Origin: a virus
Direction: 5' to 3' (one strand)
DNA: 43,673 nt
IMG/VR virus record: IMGVR_UViG_3300032144_000024
Location: 1-43,673 of that record
Numbering within the stretch: position 1 is the first letter of the stretch; every line of letters starts with the position of its first letter. Below the pieces are notes generated by a model. It was not told where the DNA came from. It was given only the letters and a program-made list of their open reading frames with translations, and made no database searches. The position numbers were made by a program, and so were the translations under genes. Of the stretch, positions 13,678 to 20,333 are shown piece by piece.

Positions 13678-13817
13678 CCCGCCAACCTGCCACGCCTTTT
13701 CAGTGGGCGCAAGTGTGTAAGATGAATTTATCTAAATTTGGTCCGAGGGCCTAAGTGGAGGTGAGAGTGGATTTTTTAGTTGCCTTTACCCAAATTTTAT
13801 CTACAATCAATAAGTAA
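13678..13817. promoter_or_regulatory. Divergent intergenic region with candidate promoter and operators
   Basis: This stretch separates the leftward block from the rightward block. For the plus strand TTGCCT (13780-13785) and TACAAT (13802-13807) are spaced 16 bases, a plausible sigma70-type promoter ending 11 bases before the TnpB GTG. A direct repeat TTTATCTA (13727-13734, 13796-13803) and an inverted repeat AAATTTGG/CCAAATTT (13734-13741, 13790-13797) could be operator sites. No leftward promoter stands out. Confidence 0.4.
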
Positions 13818-15134
13818 GTGTTAAAAATCAACCTCCTTCCTCGTGATCCTGGCGATCCGGAAGTCACCCCTTATTGGGATGACTTCTGTGCTTCTATTGC
13901 CGGAGTCCTGCCTGTGCATTCTGAAGCACAGGCCGTAGAGTCTGGAAGTTGGTTTTCGATTGCTAGATCGTTTGATACGGAAGTTAAGCCTGATTCACGG
14001 AAACCTTCCTCATTTAAGATTATAAGGTCTCGTAAGATTAGGGTCTATCCTACAGCAGATCAGCGTCAGGCTTTCAAAGCCTTGTTCGGGACTACTCGGT
14101 TCGGATATAATTCTACAGTTGCTTACTTAAAGACTCCGGGCACCAAGGCCAATTGGATGGCGATTAAGAAACCATTACTGGACTCTATGCCTGAGTGGAC
14201 TCATTCTTTGCCCCACCAATCTAAAAGCCAGTCCATAAACGACGCTTGCAAGGCTGTAAAAGCCGCGAAAAAGAAATTCAAACTTACAGGCGAGTTTCAA
14301 GAAGTTCGGTTCCGATCCAAAAAGAGTCCAAACCAAAATGCCTACATTCCGAAGACCGCGGTCACGGATAAAGGCATATATTACACGATTTTTGGCAAAT
14401 TACTTGCCAGCGAAAAGATTCCAAAAGCCGATCATGACTGTCGGCTTGTTCTACAAAACGATCGTTATTATCTGATTGTTCCTCAGGATGTGGATGCCGA
14501 AACCTGCGAAAACCAAGCCGGATTCGTGTCTCTAGATCCTGGACTCCGAACATTCTTAGTAGCGTATAGCGAATGTGGTGTGGAAGAGTATGGTGCGGCC
14601 TCCTATTCTCGGATAGCAAGGCTTTGCTATGCTTTGGATGAACTTATTGGTCGCACTGTCAAAGCTTCGGGCGCCAGTAAGCGCAGAATGAAGAAAGCTC
14701 AGTTGAGGCTAAGAAATAGGATCCAGGACTTGATAGCAGAACTCCACCACAAGGTGGCCTGCTTCTTGACCCGGACCTACAAAGTAATAGCAATACCTGA
14801 GTTTAATTTTCATCCGATGTCTGGAAAGTTATTACGGAAGACGGTTCGCGGACTTGCAACGCTAGCACACGGAAGGTTTCGCCAGGTTCTGGCGTCACAT
14901 GCCGAGAAACGGTCCTGCAAAATCGTATTCCAGAATGAAGCTTACACATCCAAGACCTGTTCATCATGCGGCCACCTCCAAGAAATTGGCTCGGCTTCTA
15001 GGTGGCAGTGCCAGGGATGTGGAATCCGTCACAATCGTGACATTAACGGAGCCCGGGGAATACATCTCCGGGCGTTGAGAGATAACTCCTGGATACGTGA
15101 ACACGTATCTTGCATTTCCGGAGCAAGTTGTTAA
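13818..15134 (+). CDS. tnpB: TnpB RNA-guided nuclease with Fanzor-like motifs
   Basis: A 438-residue OrfB/TnpB protein. The core begins near residue 73 (RKIRVYPTADQRQAF, then FGYNSTVAYL). The RuvC triad looks complete: Asp240 in VSLDPGLRTF, Glu328 in AIPEFNF and Asp408 in HNRDINGARGI; zinc Cys are at 381/384 and 398/401. IPEFN, NEAYTSKTCSSCG and RDINGAR resemble eukaryotic Fanzor proteins more than typical IS605 TnpB (RDxNAA). A 70-residue N-terminal extension of unknown function precedes the core. No TnpA is present. TnpB enzymes cut DNA guided by an omegaRNA overlapping the gene's 3' end, which is seen here. The start is a GTG and the ribosome site is weak. Confidence 0.88.
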   Translation: MLKINLLPRDPGDPEVTPYWDDFCASIAGVLPVHSEAQAVESGSWFSIARSFDTEVKPDSRKPSSFKIIRSRKIRVYPTADQRQAFKALFGTTRFGYNSTVAYLKTPGTKANWMAIKKPLLDSMPEWTHSLPHQSKSQSINDACKAVKAAKKKFKLTGEFQEVRFRSKKSPNQNAYIPKTAVTDKGIYYTIFGKLLASEKIPKADHDCRLVLQNDRYYLIVPQDVDAETCENQAGFVSLDPGLRTFLVAYSECGVEEYGAASYSRIARLCYALDELIGRTVKASGASKRRMKKAQLRLRNRIQDLIAELHHKVACFLTRTYKVIAIPEFNFHPMSGKLLRKTVRGLATLAHGRFRQVLASHAEKRSCKIVFQNEAYTSKTCSSCGHLQEIGSASRWQCQGCGIRHNRDINGARGIHLRALRDNSWIREHVSCISGASC

Positions 15135-15156
15135 TGGTAACAACTTGTAGGAAAAT
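15025..15156 (+). ncRNA. omegaRNA scaffold / right end of the TnpB element
   Basis: Hairpins in order: TCCGT/ACGGA (15025-15029, 15046-15050), GCCCGGGGA/TCTCCGGGC (15051-15059, 15065-15073), GATACGT/ACGTATC (15092-15098, 15103-15109), the linker TTGCATTTCCGG, then CAAGTTGTTA/TAACAACTTG (15124-15133, 15138-15147) enclosed by TTTCC/GGAAA pairing, ending TAGGAAAA. It overlaps the TnpB 3' end, as omegaRNAs do. The guide would begin after about 15155. The second copy at 19524-19651 keeps every hairpin with different bases, so the structure is conserved. Confidence 0.75.
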
Positions 15157-15257
15157 TTATCAGTTTACTTTCATGAGAAAAACAACTTGCTTCCTCTCTT
15201 GAAGCGTGGCAATACAGTGCTCTGGGAGCTTGCAGCTCAACAGGTGAGGATTTAAAA

Positions 15258-15545
15258 ATGATTATCCAAGTTAAGAAAAAGCATATTAAAGCTGGGAAAC
15301 GAGCAAATTGTCGACGTTGCCCGATCGCTATGGCTGTTCGCGAAGCCACAGGATTTAAAGGCGTAGTTGTAGGATCGCATATTTATACAAATATTCATAA
15401 AGACCATATATGGTTTAATCAGCTGGGTTCAAAATCAGCACGATATAAAATGACTCAGGCTTGCCTTAAGTTCATTAGATTATTTGATGCCGGACAACCT
15501 GTTAAACCATTTAGCTTTCGATTGATTAAGGCGGAGATTGTTTAA
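15258..15545 (+). CDS. Small phage protein, intact paralogue of 55-385
   Basis: A 95-residue protein starting after GTGAGG, a good ribosome site. It has IIQVKKKHIKAGKR, the Cys pair CRRCPIAMAVREA and the C-terminal QPVKPFSFRL. Small proteins with this order are common in phages and have no known function. Its stop overlaps the next start (TAATG). It shows what the frameshifted gene at 55-385 looked like. Nothing clear is seen in the 100 bases before it apart from the omegaRNA guide region. Confidence 0.7.
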   Translation: MIIQVKKKHIKAGKRANCRRCPIAMAVREATGFKGVVVGSHIYTNIHKDHIWFNQLGSKSARYKMTQACLKFIRLFDAGQPVKPFSFRLIKAEIV

Positions 15546-16378
15546 TGTCTCTCACCTACGATCCCTCCGCAATTCGTTACGCCACCACCCAAGAGGCCTA
15601 TGGCTGCACTTGGACTCTCAACAAGGTTGAGAGTGATGGAGCGCAGATCTGGAAGAATGCCAAGGGGCAGGAGGCTTTGGTGCCGAAGTGCGCTATTCCG
15701 GTGCCTAATCCCGAGCCTACACTAGAGATCAAGTTTGACAGTACGGAAAATCTTACTGTTAATAGGGAAGTATCTTCGTACTTTCCTATTTCCAACGAAA
15801 TTCGCGAACAGTGGGTAAACGGTACTTGGGAAAATTTGGGGCCGAACAGCTATAACGATGAACGTCAGATTGATAGATACCTACTGAATGGAAAGCCATA
15901 TCAACTAGAACGTGTGTTGGGCACTCCTGAGAAGCCTGCTCCCGATCCCCGTCGCTCTCGCACCATCCAGTCCATCGGCGTAGACGTCAGCAACAGTCCT
16001 CCGCGCACTGCTTTAGTCGTCGCTGAGAAGATGATCAATGGTGCCATCATGGTCCATGATGAAGTAATTGTAGACAAGGCCTTGACAAACGACGAGATTC
16101 AGGAACTGGTTAAAAACCTGCTGAATCGCGCGGGTGCGCAGAGTGGTAGGGTTTCGGTTGATAGGCCTAATGAAAGTAATAGTAAGAGAGTTCCCCGACG
16201 GCATGAAATTGGAGATCAAAAACTATCAGCCGACGGAACAACGTTGACCTGGGATGGACTTAAGTGGCGTAACTCTGTTACTGGAAAGTGGTATCCTGAA
16301 GCTGGTGGCAGAGTTGTTGATTCTCGTGGGACCAATCCGCGAAAGTTTGATGGAGAGAAGTGGGTTAGAGATTCATGA
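15545..16378 (+). CDS. Hypothetical protein (277 aa) with C-terminal Trp-rich repeats
   Basis: The middle contains an alpha/beta segment ([19 protein letters not shown], then [16 protein letters not shown]). The C-terminus has tryptophan-centred repeats ([29 protein letters not shown]) that could be small beta hairpins. It is coupled to the small gene upstream (TAATG) and to thymidylate synthase downstream (ATGA). No family recognised. Confidence 0.6.
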   Translation: MSLTYDPSAIRYATTQEAYGCTWTLNKVESDGAQIWKNAKGQEALVPKCAIPVPNPEPTLEIKFDSTENLTVNREVSSYFPISNEIREQWVNGTWENLGPNSYNDERQIDRYLLNGKPYQLERVLGTPEKPAPDPRRSRTIQSIGVDVSNSPPRTALVVAEKMINGAIMVHDEVIVDKALTNDEIQELVKNLLNRAGAQSGRVSVDRPNESNSKRVPRRHEIGDQKLSADGTTLTWDGLKWRNSVTGKWYPEAGGRVVDSRGTNPRKFDGEKWVRDS

Positions 16379-17184
16379 ACAGTTGTGACGAACAATACCT
16401 ATCTCTGCTAGAACTGATCCTAGCTGAAGGAACAGATAAGTCAGACCGAACAGGGACTGGCACCCGCAGCATCTTTGGTCACCAAATGCGGTTTGACTTG
16501 TCGGAGGGATTTCCTCTGCTGACCACTAAGAAAGTGCATCTTCATTCGGTTATCGTGGAATTGCTTTGGTTTCTAAGAGGAGACACTAACGTTAAGTGGT
16601 TGCAGGAGCATGGGTGCACTATTTGGAATGAGTGGGCTCAAGAAAATGGTGAATTAGGCCCTGTTTACGGAAAGCAATGGCGATCGTGGGACTGTCCTCG
16701 TTACATAGAGGACATCGATCAAATTTCCAAAGTGATTGATAGTATCAAAACTAACCCAGATTCTCGACGACATATTGTTAGTGCTTGGAATGTTGGTGAA
16801 GTTGATATGATGGCTCTCCCCCCATGTCATCTCCTTTTTCAATTCTACGTGGCCGACGGAAAGCTCTCGTGCCAGCTCTACCAGCGCAGCGCCGATGTTC
16901 TGCTCGGAGTCCCTTTCAATATTGCGTCCTACGCTTTACTGACAATGATGGTTGCTCAGGTATGTGGACTTGAGCCTGGTGAGTTTATCCACACGCTGGG
17001 TGATGCTCACCTTTACTCAAATCATTTTGAGCAAGCGCGACTTCAGTTGCAACGGCAGCCTCGTATGCTACCGTCAATGCTTCTGAATCCGGAAGTCAAA
17101 GACATTTTTTCCTTTACCCTTGATGACTTTACTCTTATCAACTATAGCCCCCATCCGGCGATTAAGGCGAAAGTGGCAGTATGA
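16375..17184 (+). CDS. thyA: Thymidylate synthase (ThyA type)
   Basis: A 269-residue protein, close to the 264 of E. coli ThyA. It converts dUMP to dTMP with methylene-tetrahydrofolate. Visible motifs: the dUMP phosphate-binding [11 protein letters not shown] near residues 25-35, RRHIVSAWN, the catalytic Cys151 in [22 protein letters not shown] and GDAHLYSNH. All key residues seem present. It supports phage DNA synthesis, together with the kinase and MazG-like genes downstream. Start and stop overlap both neighbours. Confidence 0.97.
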   Translation: MNSCDEQYLSLLELILAEGTDKSDRTGTGTRSIFGHQMRFDLSEGFPLLTTKKVHLHSVIVELLWFLRGDTNVKWLQEHGCTIWNEWAQENGELGPVYGKQWRSWDCPRYIEDIDQISKVIDSIKTNPDSRRHIVSAWNVGEVDMMALPPCHLLFQFYVADGKLSCQLYQRSADVLLGVPFNIASYALLTMMVAQVCGLEPGEFIHTLGDAHLYSNHFEQARLQLQRQPRMLPSMLLNPEVKDIFSFTLDDFTLINYSPHPAIKAKVAV

Positions 17185-17555
17185 TCGATAAATGGGAAGC
17201 CTGGATTGTGTCCAGAGACAACACTCTACTGCATTCTAGTGAAGTTATGAGAGAATCTCCTGATTACTTGATTACATATAATCTCGCTCCGGATGCTACT
17301 GACATAATCAGAGTTACTTTTAAAATTGTAACTGAAGTTAACGATATTAAAGTGGCCCGTGTTTATAGAAATGGAACACTTTACGCAGTGAAAGAATTTC
17401 CTAATTCACTAAATAATACAAAACTTGGCCCTGATCATTCTACTTTTGGATTTTTCATTACTAAGAGTGATCTTGTAAGCTCAATTTGTACTTGCGGTGT
17501 TAAGTTCACTGGTGGGTTGTGTTCGGATTGGTGTGATTTGGTGAGAAATGCGTGA
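17181..17555 (+). CDS. Hypothetical protein with C-terminal CxCG...WCD motif (124 aa)
   Basis: A beta-rich protein ([19 protein letters not shown], later [17 protein letters not shown]) ending [19 protein letters not shown], a pattern that may bind zinc and that I recall at the ends of several phage proteins. The next gene has the same layout, so the two are tandem paralogues. It overlaps thyA by four bases. Function unknown. Confidence 0.65.
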   Translation: MIDKWEAWIVSRDNTLLHSSEVMRESPDYLITYNLAPDATDIIRVTFKIVTEVNDIKVARVYRNGTLYAVKEFPNSLNNTKLGPDHSTFGFFITKSDLVSSICTCGVKFTGGLCSDWCDLVRNA

Positions 17556-17916
17556 TAATTGGAGCCTGGTGGTATTTGACTCATTAGGTGAAATCCTAGG
17601 AGAATTTAACGTACATCCCGTACCTGGTCCAAACTTCCCACTCACAAATTTTGTTGTTAGAATAAAGGTTATTCCCGGTAACTATATCCGCTCTGGCCAG
17701 GCTGTTGGTTTTGAAATATTTATCGGCGATATGTTGTATGCGACTCGCAAATATGCTGGAGAGATCGTGACGATAGGTCAATGCGAAGATGGGGAACTGG
17801 ACTTATTTGAAAAAGATTTGGTCGTTTTTAAGCAATCCAAGATTTGCTCTTGCGGCTGCTGGACCACATATGGCAAAAATTCAACAATTCATGCAGACTG
17901 GTGTGATGTAAAATGA
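17548..17916 (+). CDS. Tandem paralogue of 17181-17555 (122 aa)
   Basis: The N-terminus (NWSLVVFDSLGEILGEF), the central RIKVIPGN, the DMLYATRKYAG strand and the C-terminal ICSCGCWTTYG with HADWCDVK mirror the preceding gene. Divergence is high, so the duplication is old. The stop overlaps the kinase start. Function unknown. Confidence 0.65.
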   Translation: MRDNWSLVVFDSLGEILGEFNVHPVPGPNFPLTNFVVRIKVIPGNYIRSGQAVGFEIFIGDMLYATRKYAGEIVTIGQCEDGELDLFEKDLVVFKQSKICSCGCWTTYGKNSTIHADWCDVK

Positions 17917-18461
17917 CTCAATCTAATACAATCGTTGTAAACATTTATGCAGGCTCTGGAGCCGGCAAGTCGACCTTAGCCGCTGAACTCTTCGTTGAGC
18001 TAAAGAAGCAAGGCAAGTCCGTTGAGCTTGTTACGGAATACGTGAAGTCTTGGGCTTGGGAAGGCCGTAGTCCTGTGGGCCTGGAGACGAGCATTTACCT
18101 GTTCGCTAAGCAGCTACGACGCGAAGCTGTACTGTACGGCAAAGTAGACTTTATCGTTACAGATAGCCCTGTGGGTCTGTGTGCTGCTTACGAATCGTTC
18201 TATGAGCCCGGCCGCACCGTTATCTGGGATTTGTATAAGTCCACTCGAGAACGGCAGAAACTAGAAGGTAAAGTTACTCATTTGGACTTCCATTTGATGC
18301 GTCAATTTGAGTTCAAGCGAGAAGGTCGGTATGAGTCGGAAGATGAAGCTAGGCGCGTTGATCAGATCATCCGTCAGATGATTCCTGCTAATCCGGTTAA
18401 GACGGCCAAGGATATTCTTGAGGTGCTGACTCACCATAGACGCGATAGTGTTAAGTTATGA
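17913..18461 (+). CDS. P-loop NTPase, NadR/AAA_28-like kinase
   Basis: A 182-residue protein with Walker A YAGSGAGKST near residues 12-21 and a Walker B-like FIVTDSPVG. A helix LETSIYLFAKQLRREAVL and a basic lid-like RQFEFKREGRYESEDEAR follow. This layout matches small nucleoside/nucleotide kinase-like phage proteins grouped with NadR-type P-loop domains. Lying between ThyA and a MazG-like gene, it may act on nucleotides; the substrate is not shown by the sequence. Confidence 0.7.
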   Translation: MTQSNTIVVNIYAGSGAGKSTLAAELFVELKKQGKSVELVTEYVKSWAWEGRSPVGLETSIYLFAKQLRREAVLYGKVDFIVTDSPVGLCAAYESFYEPGRTVIWDLYKSTRERQKLEGKVTHLDFHLMRQFEFKREGRYESEDEARRVDQIIRQMIPANPVKTAKDILEVLTHHRRDSVKL

Positions 18462-18739
18462 ACAAAACAACCGAACAGTGGCAAGGAATCTTCAAGGTTC
18501 TTGAGGAGTGTGGCTAGTTATCCACCGTGCTGGGTAAGCTAGGTGCATACCCTGACGGTGATCATCCAGATGGCGCTGGTAATCTAGTTGATCGATTACA
18601 TGATGAGATTGCTGATGTCCTGGCTGCGTGTACCTATTTTGCACAGCTGAACAATCTAGATTTGCGGTACATTGCAAACCGCAAGACAAAGAAAGAAGAG
18701 ACCTACAAGAAGTGGGTCTTGACCGGAGTTCCATTTTGA
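18458..18739 (+). pseudogene. MazG-like nucleotide pyrophosphohydrolase with an in-frame amber codon
   Basis: ATG 18458-18460 overlaps the kinase stop (ATGA). The frame reads MNKTTEQWQGIFKVLEECG, then TAG (18515-18517), then LSTVLGKLGAYPDGDHPDG and RLHDEIADVLAAC to TGA at 18737. MazG-like enzymes need EExxE...ExxD for Mg-NTP hydrolysis. Here the TAG falls exactly on the third Glu of EECGE; the later DEIAD is intact. GAG to TAG is the simplest origin. A restart at GTG 18527 would lack the first helix, so an active enzyme needs readthrough. TAG is a normal stop elsewhere (2227, 31323, 37648). Confidence 0.8.
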
Positions 18740-18870
18740 AATTCACCGATCAAAACACAGTCCTTCTCTACTTCGCTGGCCTCTTTATCGCAGTTTCTAT
18801 CCAGATGGCCGGCTGTTCCGTAAGAATCGGATTGAAAGAGGTTGCGGAGTCTACGGCGTGTGTTAGATAA
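18736..18870 (+). CDS. Small membrane or lipoprotein (44 aa)
   Basis: A TTG at 18736-18738 overlaps the upstream TGA (TTGA). The hydrophobic segment TVLLYFAGLFIAVSIQMAGC ends in a lipobox-like MAGC, and a short charged tail follows. It may be a tiny lipoprotein. The non-ATG start and small size lower confidence. Confidence 0.4.
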   Translation: MKFTDQNTVLLYFAGLFIAVSIQMAGCSVRIGLKEVAESTACVR

Positions 18871-18875
18871 TAAGT

Positions 18876-18910
18876 GTCCGGCTAGAGGCGCCTTCAGCCG
18901 GACTTCTTTT
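18876..18910 (+). terminator. Rho-independent terminator
   Basis: GTCCGGCT (18876-18883) pairs with AGCCGGAC (18896-18903), followed by TTCTTTT. It closes the thyA-kinase-MazG operon. From 18911 to 19016 I see only a short leader with the ribosome site AAAGGA before 19017. Confidence 0.75.
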
Positions 18911-19016
18911 AACCTGCCTACCAAGTCGATCATTAAGAAGATGTTGATCTTAGTTAAGCCTAAGTGAACGACCAGGCCTTCTCAGTGAACCTTAGTGGGC
19001 AGATTAAAGGAAATAT

Positions 19017-19208
19017 ATGAAAAAGACAGAATTATTTATCGGTTTCGCTTACGCGATTGGTGTTATCACGGCAATACTTATTTACTTATTCGCACCACAT
19101 CATCTCAATCGACTACTGGTCACCTATGGTGTTCTAAATGTTTTTGAGATGACCCTGGTGTCTGTTGGAACCTGTATTTTAGCCTACAGGACAAGGAAGC
19201 AGTCATGA
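19017..19208 (+). CDS. Small two-helix membrane protein (63 aa)
   Basis: Starts after AAAGGAAATAT. Hydrophobic segments FIGFAYAIGVITAILIYLFA and FEMTLVSVGTCILAY flank a loop APHHLNRLLVTYG; the C-terminus is basic. An inner-membrane protein of unknown function, overlapping the next start. Confidence 0.65.
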   Translation: MKKTELFIGFAYAIGVITAILIYLFAPHHLNRLLVTYGVLNVFEMTLVSVGTCILAYRTRKQS

Positions 19209-19498
19209 AAGTTAATCTTGAGCTGTCCGTTGCAGAACTCAAAGTGTTCACGGTCCTGATTGACCGCGCTGGTGAAGCGATGAGCTGTAACGGCTGTAAC
19301 GACTTCTCGCTTAGCCGCGATGGAGGTCTAAATGAGAAAGAAATTATTGATCTGACTCTTCAGATGTCCGCGACATTCCCAAATGACGATGTGGACAGCC
19401 GTGATTGCCAGAGTGACTTCTTCGTTCTGGCCCTTCTCGAAAAGAAACTGAAGAATCTGCTTGACGGAGCGACAAACAAGACATATAGTAAGGTTTAG
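19205..19498 (+). CDS. Hypothetical protein (97 aa)
   Basis: An acidic, helical protein (ELSVAELKVFTVLIDRAGE, then SCNGCNDFSL with a CxxC, later LALLEKKLKNLLDG). It is the last protein gene before the RNA-rich region. Function unknown. Confidence 0.6.
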   Translation: MKVNLELSVAELKVFTVLIDRAGEAMSCNGCNDFSLSRDGGLNEKEIIDLTLQMSATFPNDDVDSRDCQSDFFVLALLEKKLKNLLDGATNKTYSKV

Positions 19499-19523
19499 GT
19501 GACGGCAAGGATTAGTAAACCTA

Positions 19524-19651
19524 CGTATAGCGATAACCAAGCATACGAGTTAAGAGCTTGAACCCTGATTCAAGCGTTGTGAGATACCACCTGGATCGAT
19601 TTCGTCGATCTTGCATTTCCGGGGATGGGTGTTAGTATTCATCTAGGAAAA
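19524..19651 (+). ncRNA. Orphan omegaRNA-like scaffold without TnpB
   Basis: This copies the order of the TnpB 3' structure: CGTAT/ATACG (19524-19528, 19543-19547), GCTTGAA/TTCAAGC (19556-19562, 19569-19575), GTTGTGAGATA, GATCGA/TCGATC (19594-19599, 19605-19610), the identical linker TTGCATTTCCGG (19611-19622), GATGGGTG/TATTCATC (19624-19631, 19636-19643) and TAGGAAAA (19644-19651). Stem bases differ from the TnpB copy but pairing is kept. No TnpB coding sequence remains upstream. A guide would follow from about 19652 (ATGTATCGGAATATG). It may supply a second guide to the TnpB at 13818, or be a domesticated relic. Confidence 0.72.
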
Positions 19652-19723
19652 ATGTATCGGAATATGTGAGAGCAGGTTTATCTACCTTAAAAACCATCAC
19701 CGCTAATTTTGGGCAAGTCTAGT

Positions 19724-19780
19724 TGCGCGGTAATCGGATACTTCTACTATTCATGGACAAAAACCGATTGCGTTTATTCT
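19724..19780 (+). ncRNA. Y RNA-like unit A: stem-loop without tRNA module
   Basis: GTAATCGG (19730-19737) pairs with CCGATTGC (19764-19771); the 26-base loop starts ATACTTC, as in the other units. It begins with TTGCG and is followed by TTTATTCTCT. It corresponds to the end-stem of units B-D with the tRNA-like part missing, so it could be a minimal Ro-binding RNA or a deletion relic. The gap from 19652 to 19723 holds the orphan guide region and nothing else recognised. Confidence 0.55.
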
Positions 19781-19810
19781 CTAGAGGAGTCCACCAATTT
19801 TCATTGACAG

Positions 19811-19926
19811 TTGCGGCAGAAAACAGTTACTTCTTGGCATTAGAAACATAGGTTCGATTCCTATCTAGTTTGGTAAAACCGACTAGCTGAGCAGTTGGCA
19901 GCTCATCCCTGTTTTCAAAAATTCTC
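19811..19926 (+). ncRNA. Y RNA-like unit B with permuted tRNA module
   Basis: End stem GAAAACAG/CTGTTTTC (19819-19826, 19909-19916). Inside: TTACTTC, a small hairpin, T arm ATAGG-TTCGATT-CCTAT (19848-19864), an acceptor-like stem CTAGTTTGGT/ACCGACTAG closed by AAA (one bulged T), and D arm TGAGC-AGTTGGCA-GCTCA (19888-19905) with the GG of D loops. The 3' half of the tRNA comes before the 5' half, as in YrlA Y RNAs. It ends AAAAATTCTCT without a T-run. Confidence 0.75.
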
Positions 19927-19965
19927 TGTCGGTGGATATGTTTAAGGAGTTACTTCAGCACACTA

Positions 19966-20094
19966 GTTGCGTAGGAATCGGCTACTTCATTTACGGAATG
20001 AGAGGTCGGTGGTTCGAATCCACCCAGTTAGGCTAATAACCTACCTGTAGCTCAGCTGGATAGAGCGCTAAAATATCCGATTCCGCTTTTTCTC
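19966..20094 (+). ncRNA. Y RNA-like unit C with permuted tRNA module
   Basis: End stem GGAATCGG/CCGATTCC (19974-19981, 20077-20084), with an outer GC pair and a GTA bulge on the 5' side. T arm GGTGG-TTCGAAT-CCACC (20008-20024), acceptor stem CAGTTAGG/CCTACCTG (20025-20032, 20040-20047; one mismatch) with loop CTAATAA, TA linker, and D arm GCTC-AGCTGGATA-GAGC (20050-20066). A T-run follows the end stem, so the unit also looks like its own terminator. A hairpin TCATT/AATGA stands where an anticodon arm might be. Confidence 0.8.
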
Positions 20095-20140
20095 TAGTGT
20101 TCTGAATTGACTTCTTAAAACGATAGATCAGCATATAGCA

Positions 20141-20270
20141 GCAGCGTAGGGTACGGATACTTCTATACATCTCCGCGGGTCGTTGGTTCGAGTCCAACCA
20201 GGTGACGAAAGTTGCTTGTAGCTCAGTTGGTAGAGCAGCGGATTAAAACAATCCCGTATCCGCTTTTTTC
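20141..20270 (+). ncRNA. Y RNA-like unit D with permuted tRNA module and GAAA-capped acceptor
   Basis: End stem GGGTACGG/CCGTATCC (20149-20156, 20254-20261), bulge GTA and outer GC as in unit C, then TTTTTT. T arm GTTGG-TTCGAGT-CCAAC (20182-20198). The acceptor stem CAGGTGAC/GTTGCTTG (20199-20206, 20211-20218) has eight pairs, three of them G-U, and is closed by a GAAA tetraloop. After TA comes D arm GCTC-AGTTGGTA-GAGC (20221-20236), then a small hairpin GGATT/AATCC. This is the cleanest unit and lies 64 bases before the Ro60 gene. Confidence 0.85.
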
Positions 20271-20333
20271 TCTGTTATATGTTGAATTATCGTTTTAAGT
20301 TTAGTGCGATCATTAACTAAAGGAAAAACAAAA

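Noticed and set aside
15025-15156. Group I intron around TnpB (IStron)
   Set aside because: The structure overlaps the TnpB end and repeats as an omegaRNA-like copy; no intron core (P, Q, R, S elements) was recognised and no flanking gene is split.
18515-18517. Reassigned amber code (TAG read as an amino acid)
   Set aside because: TAG is the normal stop of 2227-2583, 31323-34889 and 37648-41061, and TAA and TGA also interrupt genes, so a single code change does not explain the pattern.
19840-20240. tRNA genes or tRNA halves, because T arms and D arms look canonical
   Set aside because: The 3' half precedes the 5' half in each unit, no standard anticodon stem or CCA end lies in place, and the unit ends pair with each other. 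The Y RNA layout fits better than split or permuted tRNA genes, although permuted tRNA cannot be fully excluded.
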